DNA of 64,000 nucleotides, taken from Plectrocnemia conspersa. Its lineage: Eukaryota; Arthropoda; Insecta; Trichoptera; Polycentropodidae. Within the stretch, counting starts at the first letter, position 1. Every line of letters begins with the position of its first letter. The notes under the pieces were generated by a model. The model was not told the origin of the DNA. It saw nothing but the letters and a program-made list of their open reading frames with translations, and made no database searches. Positions 60,190 through 64,000 of this stretch are shown here, one piece after another. The translations under genes were made by a program, and so were the position numbers. The stretch is taken from contig VTFK01000651.1 of the NCBI GenBank assembly GCA_009617715.1, positions 1-64,000 of the forward strand, read 5' to 3'.

Positions 60190-60600
60190 CACCGTACATG
60201 TACGGCGAGATAAAAGTCTGAGTCCACAATAGTTCCACGATATGACCTGACGTCCTTTAGATCGGGGATTGCCTTGCATCAATGAGTACGTAGTCAATTT
60301 GGTTTACGTATCTGCAATCAGGGGTTTCGCGTGTGCCTTTGTGGATATCTCTATGTTGAAATTTGGTACCAGCAATAACCATATTTCTGGACACCCCGAA
60401 GTTCACAAGCCTTGTGCCATTATTATTGCATTGTTTGTGCAGACTATCTTTGGCAATTATTGGCATATATATGGTATTTTTTTTCTACTTTGCCGTTTTT
60501 TTTATATGTTGATTTTAATATCGTTTCTTGGACAAGCATCATATATATTTTTTAGTTTGTTGTAAAAGGCGTTTTTTTATTTATATATTATTTTTTTATG
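60190..60600 (-). pseudogene. LINE endonuclease fragment
   Basis: The minus strand reads IAKDSLHKQCNNNGTRLVNF, GVSRNMVIAGTKFQHRDIHK, GTRETPDCRYVNQIDYVLID and ARQSPI. This matches the APE-like endonuclease of the 'craniofacial development protein 2-like' LINE family (SLH..NG.RL..FA...N.VI.GT.F.H..IHK.TW.SPD....NQIDHVLI). The NQIDY segment keeps the Asn and Asp of the active-site NQIDH motif. The Trp of TW is lost, and the catalytic SDH end lies in broken frame. 27430-27610 is a second copy of the same part, and 29563-29808 carries the adjoining end. Confidence 0.75.
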
Positions 60601-60619
60601 TGCGTTCATGATACGTCAT

Positions 60620-60730
60620 TCATGAGACAATGTCATAAGCCTTCTCGACGTCTAAAATAGCCATACCAGAACTTTTTTGAGACGAATTCAGCAACCCACG
60701 TGAGCTGGTGAGCCATGAGAATGCACGGAT
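60620..60730 (-). pseudogene. Jockey-like LINE reverse transcriptase motif A fragment
   Basis: The minus strand reads LTWVAEFVSKKF and, after a frame change, GMAILDVEKAYDIVS. This is the block before and through motif A of Jockey-like reverse transcriptases (FLDVEKAFDKVWH). Only this short piece is seen. It abuts the endonuclease fragment of a different LINE family. Confidence 0.55.
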
Positions 60731-61430
60731 TTAAAACCAAATTATTAAAATATAGAATAGTTTTAATGATAAAAAAGTACATAAAAAATGTTAATAATAA
60801 ACTGCTATTTATTATTTTACATATTATTTTAGTGATTTAGTTATATATTACTGGCACGATAGATGAATGGTATAAGTCTCTGAAAAATCTGGAGTTTTTG
60901 TCCCGTATGGACCTAAGTGTTTTAATTTTTTTTTGTGTCTGGAAGATTGGAATTAGTGCTTATTATATAATATTAAAATTCTGATCGATCATTACAGATA
61001 AGATTTATCTAGATTTTTTAATTTTACAGATGAATATCGTGATGATTAATTTAAATCAAGCTAGATCGTACATATCTGAAATTAAAAATTCTCTAATATT
61101 GAGCTAATACAGCTTATAGAGAATATCTCATGTGTATTAAAAAAATATTAATAACCCTATTACAGTAAGACTTAGTTTTTTGCTTATTTACAGGGGACAT
61201 TTGGAGAGTAAAAATGTAAAAATAATTGATGTGAAAGATATTTTTTCTACTTGTAAAAATAGCAGTGATACTTAACCAACGTGACATATGTGCGAAAACA
61301 GAAACTGCTGCTCAAATTTTTAACACTGATATTTTTGAAATTATCATGTCATTGACATAACTATTAAATATTTATTAATAAAATAAATATTCTACATAAT
61401 CTTGCTTTTTGATTAAATATATTACTTACG
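60731..61430. other. AT-rich stretch
   Basis: No feature recognised. Confidence 0.4.
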
Positions 61431-61760
61431 TAGTAAATTGCTTTTGCAGCACAACAAACATATACTACAGTGCCAGATTGCCACAATGAAACTAACCGTA
61501 AAACGGAGCTCACGTGCGATTATGATCCAATTTGATAATTTGAACGCAAATTACAAAAGCGACCTCGCGGATAAACCGTTGCCTTACGGAGCAACAATGA
61601 AGGAGCTTTTGCAGTATCAAACTTGAATCTAATCGTCTTTACGTACCCGGTACGCTAATATCATTAGCGACGTGGTATGCATGCCCACCTGCATTTCCAC
61701 GTGGTTACGTGACGTGCCAAGTGAATTACCAACGATAAACAGTATGACGCACAAATCACT
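61431..61760. other. less AT-rich block with an exon-like open stretch
   Basis: On the + strand, TTGCTTTTGCAG (an acceptor-like site ending at 61449) is followed by an open stretch to a TGA at about 61626. It contains MKLTVKRSSRAIMIQFDNLN and KPLPYGATMKELLQYQT. I do not recognise the product and see no partner exon. It could be a last exon, or conserved noncoding DNA. Confidence 0.2.
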
Positions 61761-61869
61761 TTAAATATTTTAATAGTTATACATTTAAACACAGTCACCA
61801 AACCCCTGATTTTATAAATAATTCAGAGACATTCTTAGGTATAAAAATACATTTTTCTTTTACTTAACA

Positions 61870-62510
61870 ATTCTTTGTCGGTGAGAGAATCCCTTTGTGA
61901 CGAAACGATCATGGATATAATAAATCACCACATCCGTGATGGTTTCCAAAAAATGTACATAGCTTGGACGTGCAAACGTCGCTTTCTAAAGGCGTGGACG
62001 ATTTCGCCGTTCTACGAAGCGACTGCAGCGATTGGCTGGAACATATGTAATTGGCCAGCAAGCTTTTAACCCCTAAAGAATATAAGCCTGGACTTGGATG
62101 AGAAGAAGGCAGATGGTCCGAAAGTAAGACGGCAAACAGTGCGAAACAGTCAGAGAGGCAGATGGTCAAAGACAGTCCGAGACAACCAGAGAGGCAGACG
62201 GTCATGGGCAGACAGTGAGCAGCCACTCAGAGACACCAGCAGTCACTCAGAGTCACCACTAGCCACCCGAAGAGACTAGCAGATGCGCCCTCACCGACAT
62301 ACCCGAAGATACACTTGGAACTCCTGAACTACCAGCCTCAAGAAGAAATACCTCCTGACACTCGCCGCACGCAGCTACAAGAGCTCTGAGAATCATCCAC
62401 AGGCATCATCATCTGCGTCAGTTTGGAGGAAACGTCTCGCAAATAATCGTCTGACGCTCATGTCATGATATTAATAAAATATCTTATTAGATTCACACCA
62501 GAGTCAATCA
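61870..62510 (+). mobile_element. solo-LTR-like sequence
   Basis: GC-richer block with promoter-like order: GCGATTGGCTGG (CCAAT-type box, about 62030), GAATATAAGCC (TATA-like, about 62080), a GAG/CAG-rich repeat, and TTAATAAAATATC (poly(A)-signal-like, about 62472) before ATTCACACC. It shares TTTCTAAAGGCGT, GCAAGCTTT, CATCATCATCTG and the AATAAA...ATTCACACC end with 49575-50335. No internal genes. Ends and target duplication are not resolved. Confidence 0.4.
62110..62230. repeat. imperfect tandem repeat, ~36-49 bp unit
   Basis: Three copies begin GGCAGATGGTCCGAAAG, GGCAGATGGTCAAAGACAG and GGCAGACGGTCATGGG, each ending near CAGAGAGGCAG or CAGAGACACC. It lies inside the LTR-like sequence. Confidence 0.55.
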
Positions 62511-63133
62511 CACCTAAAATAGGATGAATCTGTTTTTTTTTTACTATAAGGTTTTAATTTTTCAGGTCTTTTTTCACTATCTTTTATTAGCATTATTATA
62601 TACTTTTTTTAGTTGATTTTATTATGTAACTGGTAAAATAATAATAATATTATTTTTAATATTTTTTTAAAAAATAAATTTAAGATTAAACTTTTCACCT
62701 GCCCCACTGAACTAGTTATGCCCACCTATGAGTTATATGAAATAGTTGAATATAGCATCTAGTAGAAAAGTACGAAAGCTGTAGAGTAGGGACACCCAAC
62801 CTTTTTGTACCTTAGAGCATATTCTTTTACATCGGTAGGACTGCTGCACCATCTATTTTTTCAAAGCAAATTTATAGTACGTAATATGTAATACACAAAA
62901 AAATTTAGTGCTTGTTTAGAATGGTGGCACCACGCTCATAAAGCAATGGTTATGTACTCTCCGCTGCGTCACACTGCTGATTTGGTCCTAATAGGGTACG
63001 AAAGCGGCCAATAATTTTTTCTACATAATAAATCTACCCAAACAAATTTTAAAACTTAATGAATTTTTTTGCGCCCGTGGGCATAGGGTTGGTATTCTCT
63101 ACTGTAGAAAAGAGAACAGGCTTAGAACAGTGG
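62511..63133. other. AT-rich then mixed stretch
   Basis: No gene or repeat recognised. Confidence 0.35.
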
Positions 63134-63136
63134 ATA

Positions 63137-63208
<72 letters not shown>

Positions 63209-63220
63209 TATATATATATA
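63134..63220. repeat. TA dinucleotide microsatellite
   Basis: An almost pure (TA)n tract of about 85 bases, interrupted by ATGTA at both ends. It opens spurious Tyr-Ile reading frames on both strands, and these are not genes. Confidence 0.95.
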
Positions 63221-63329
63221 CCAGACCAACCTCTCAGATTGAGAGTTTGGTCTGTTGTATATTGCAACCAAAATAAACTTTATATGATAACAAGGCGGTT
63301 ACATATTTATTCGACCGACCATCCTGACT

Positions 63330-63740
63330 ATCGCTAAACTTAACCTCTGGACCGAGTCGAGTTTTCGAATCGACATTAAACATGCATTAAATAAAGGCAC
63401 TGGGGTGTCCAAGCGTTCCGGTCGTTCTGGTCCATATCGTGTGCCAGGGTCCTGTTATTAAACGCTCGTTACGCGCTCCTGCGCCGTCTTGTCATTAGTC
63501 CCTCCTCAAACCCTGGACTGACAATAAAGCGTAAGGAGCGCCCGAGTTATGGCTGTCTTCGTCGGATATCTCTGTACGTGGGGAGCCCTGCGAGCACGCA
63601 CGCGCTTCAATTATTAATGGATACTTAGCATCTTGCGAGCGTGTACACACTAAATGCTTTATTTTTAGATAACGTGCCGCTAAAAGCAACGAGATTTTCT
63701 GAAAGTGTAAGTGGGTGGGACGACACTCAATAGAGGGTGG
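63330..63740. other. less AT-rich non-repetitive island
   Basis: GC-enriched unique block (GGTGTCCAAGCGTTCCGG; ACGCGCTCCTGCGCCG; GCGAGCACGCACGCGC). No domain is seen in any frame. Candidate conserved noncoding element. Confidence 0.3.
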
Positions 63741-64000
63741 GGAGACTTAAGATCCTTTTTTTTATTTAAGCAGTATATTTATAGATTTCAGTGGATAGGT
63801 ATTTTTAACTAATTATATAACGTGAGTGATCAAGGTTATACATTATTATTAGTAAGTTTAGGTTTATTAGTATAGAACATACACTACTTAAAAATTAGAA
63901 AGTCGACAAATTTTATTAAAGACCAGGGAATTCAACATCAAGAAGCATCAGCTATATATTAATTTTTAAGCTGCGTATGACTCGATAATTAGCGATATAG
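63741..64000. other. AT-rich end of window
   Basis: Nothing recognised. Confidence 0.45.

Noticed and set aside
63049..63337. Open frames on both strands rich in Tyr-Ile repeats
   Set aside because: They are translations of the (TA)n microsatellite.

Overview
The window is AT-rich animal nuclear DNA, most likely from an insect. The evidence is spliceosomal-type signals, long gene-free stretches dominated by A and T, and decayed transposons of families common in insects: hAT/ZBED5-like, piggyBac, Mutator/foldback-like, Jockey-like LINEs, and LINEs of the endonuclease-reverse-transcriptase type annotated 'craniofacial development protein 2-like'. I cannot fix the order (moth, beetle and bug all remain possible). 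There is no operon, rRNA, CRISPR array or intact long gene.

Only one host protein-coding segment is reasonably supported. It is a first coding exon on the minus strand at 22710-22815, encoding a signal peptide. It has strong start contexts and a GTGAGT splice donor, and it ends in phase 1. The rest of that gene would lie to the left, in or beyond the first 22.7 kb, or be spliced from outside the window. Around it are many islands of less AT-rich, non-repetitive sequence (about 1.4, 3.2, 7.1, 8.0, 13.0, 22.9, 26.2, 32.5, 35.4, 40.0, 43.1, 47.5, 52.7, 56.8, 57.5, 58.3 and 63.5 kb). They look like conserved noncoding or regulatory DNA, as is usual around large developmental or neuronal genes. 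That reading is an inference from composition.

Mobile-element layout: (i) 8.97-12.79 kb is a broken hAT transposase gene of the ZBED5/SCAND3-like type, with a piggyBac relic (10142-11407) inserted in its reading frame at a TTAA. (ii) 15.15-18.50 kb is a 3.35-kb foldback element with about 395-bp inverted arms and a 9-bp target duplication. Each arm carries a run of about 15-bp units. (iii) 27.4-30.9 kb is a pile of LINE fragments in both directions, with a nested 192-bp hairpin MITE and a duplicated ~320-bp unit. (iv) Further LINE relics lie at 33.5-35.1, 38.5-39.7, 40.6-41.0, 45.3-47.2, 49.2-51.4 and 60.2-60.7 kb. (v) 53.4-54.1 kb is a 681-bp deletion derivative of the same hAT family, with intact ends and a perfect 8-bp target duplication. 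(vi) 54.43-55.25 kb is a second terminal-inverted-repeat element. (vii) LTR-like sequences lie at 49.6-50.3 and 61.9-62.5 kb, and a tRNA-derived sequence with both pol III boxes lies at 59.65-59.72 kb.

The elements do not form a working system. They record successive insertions. The most notable points are the foldback element with its unusual cargo, the reconstructable piggyBac-in-hAT insertion, and the lone signal-peptide exon.
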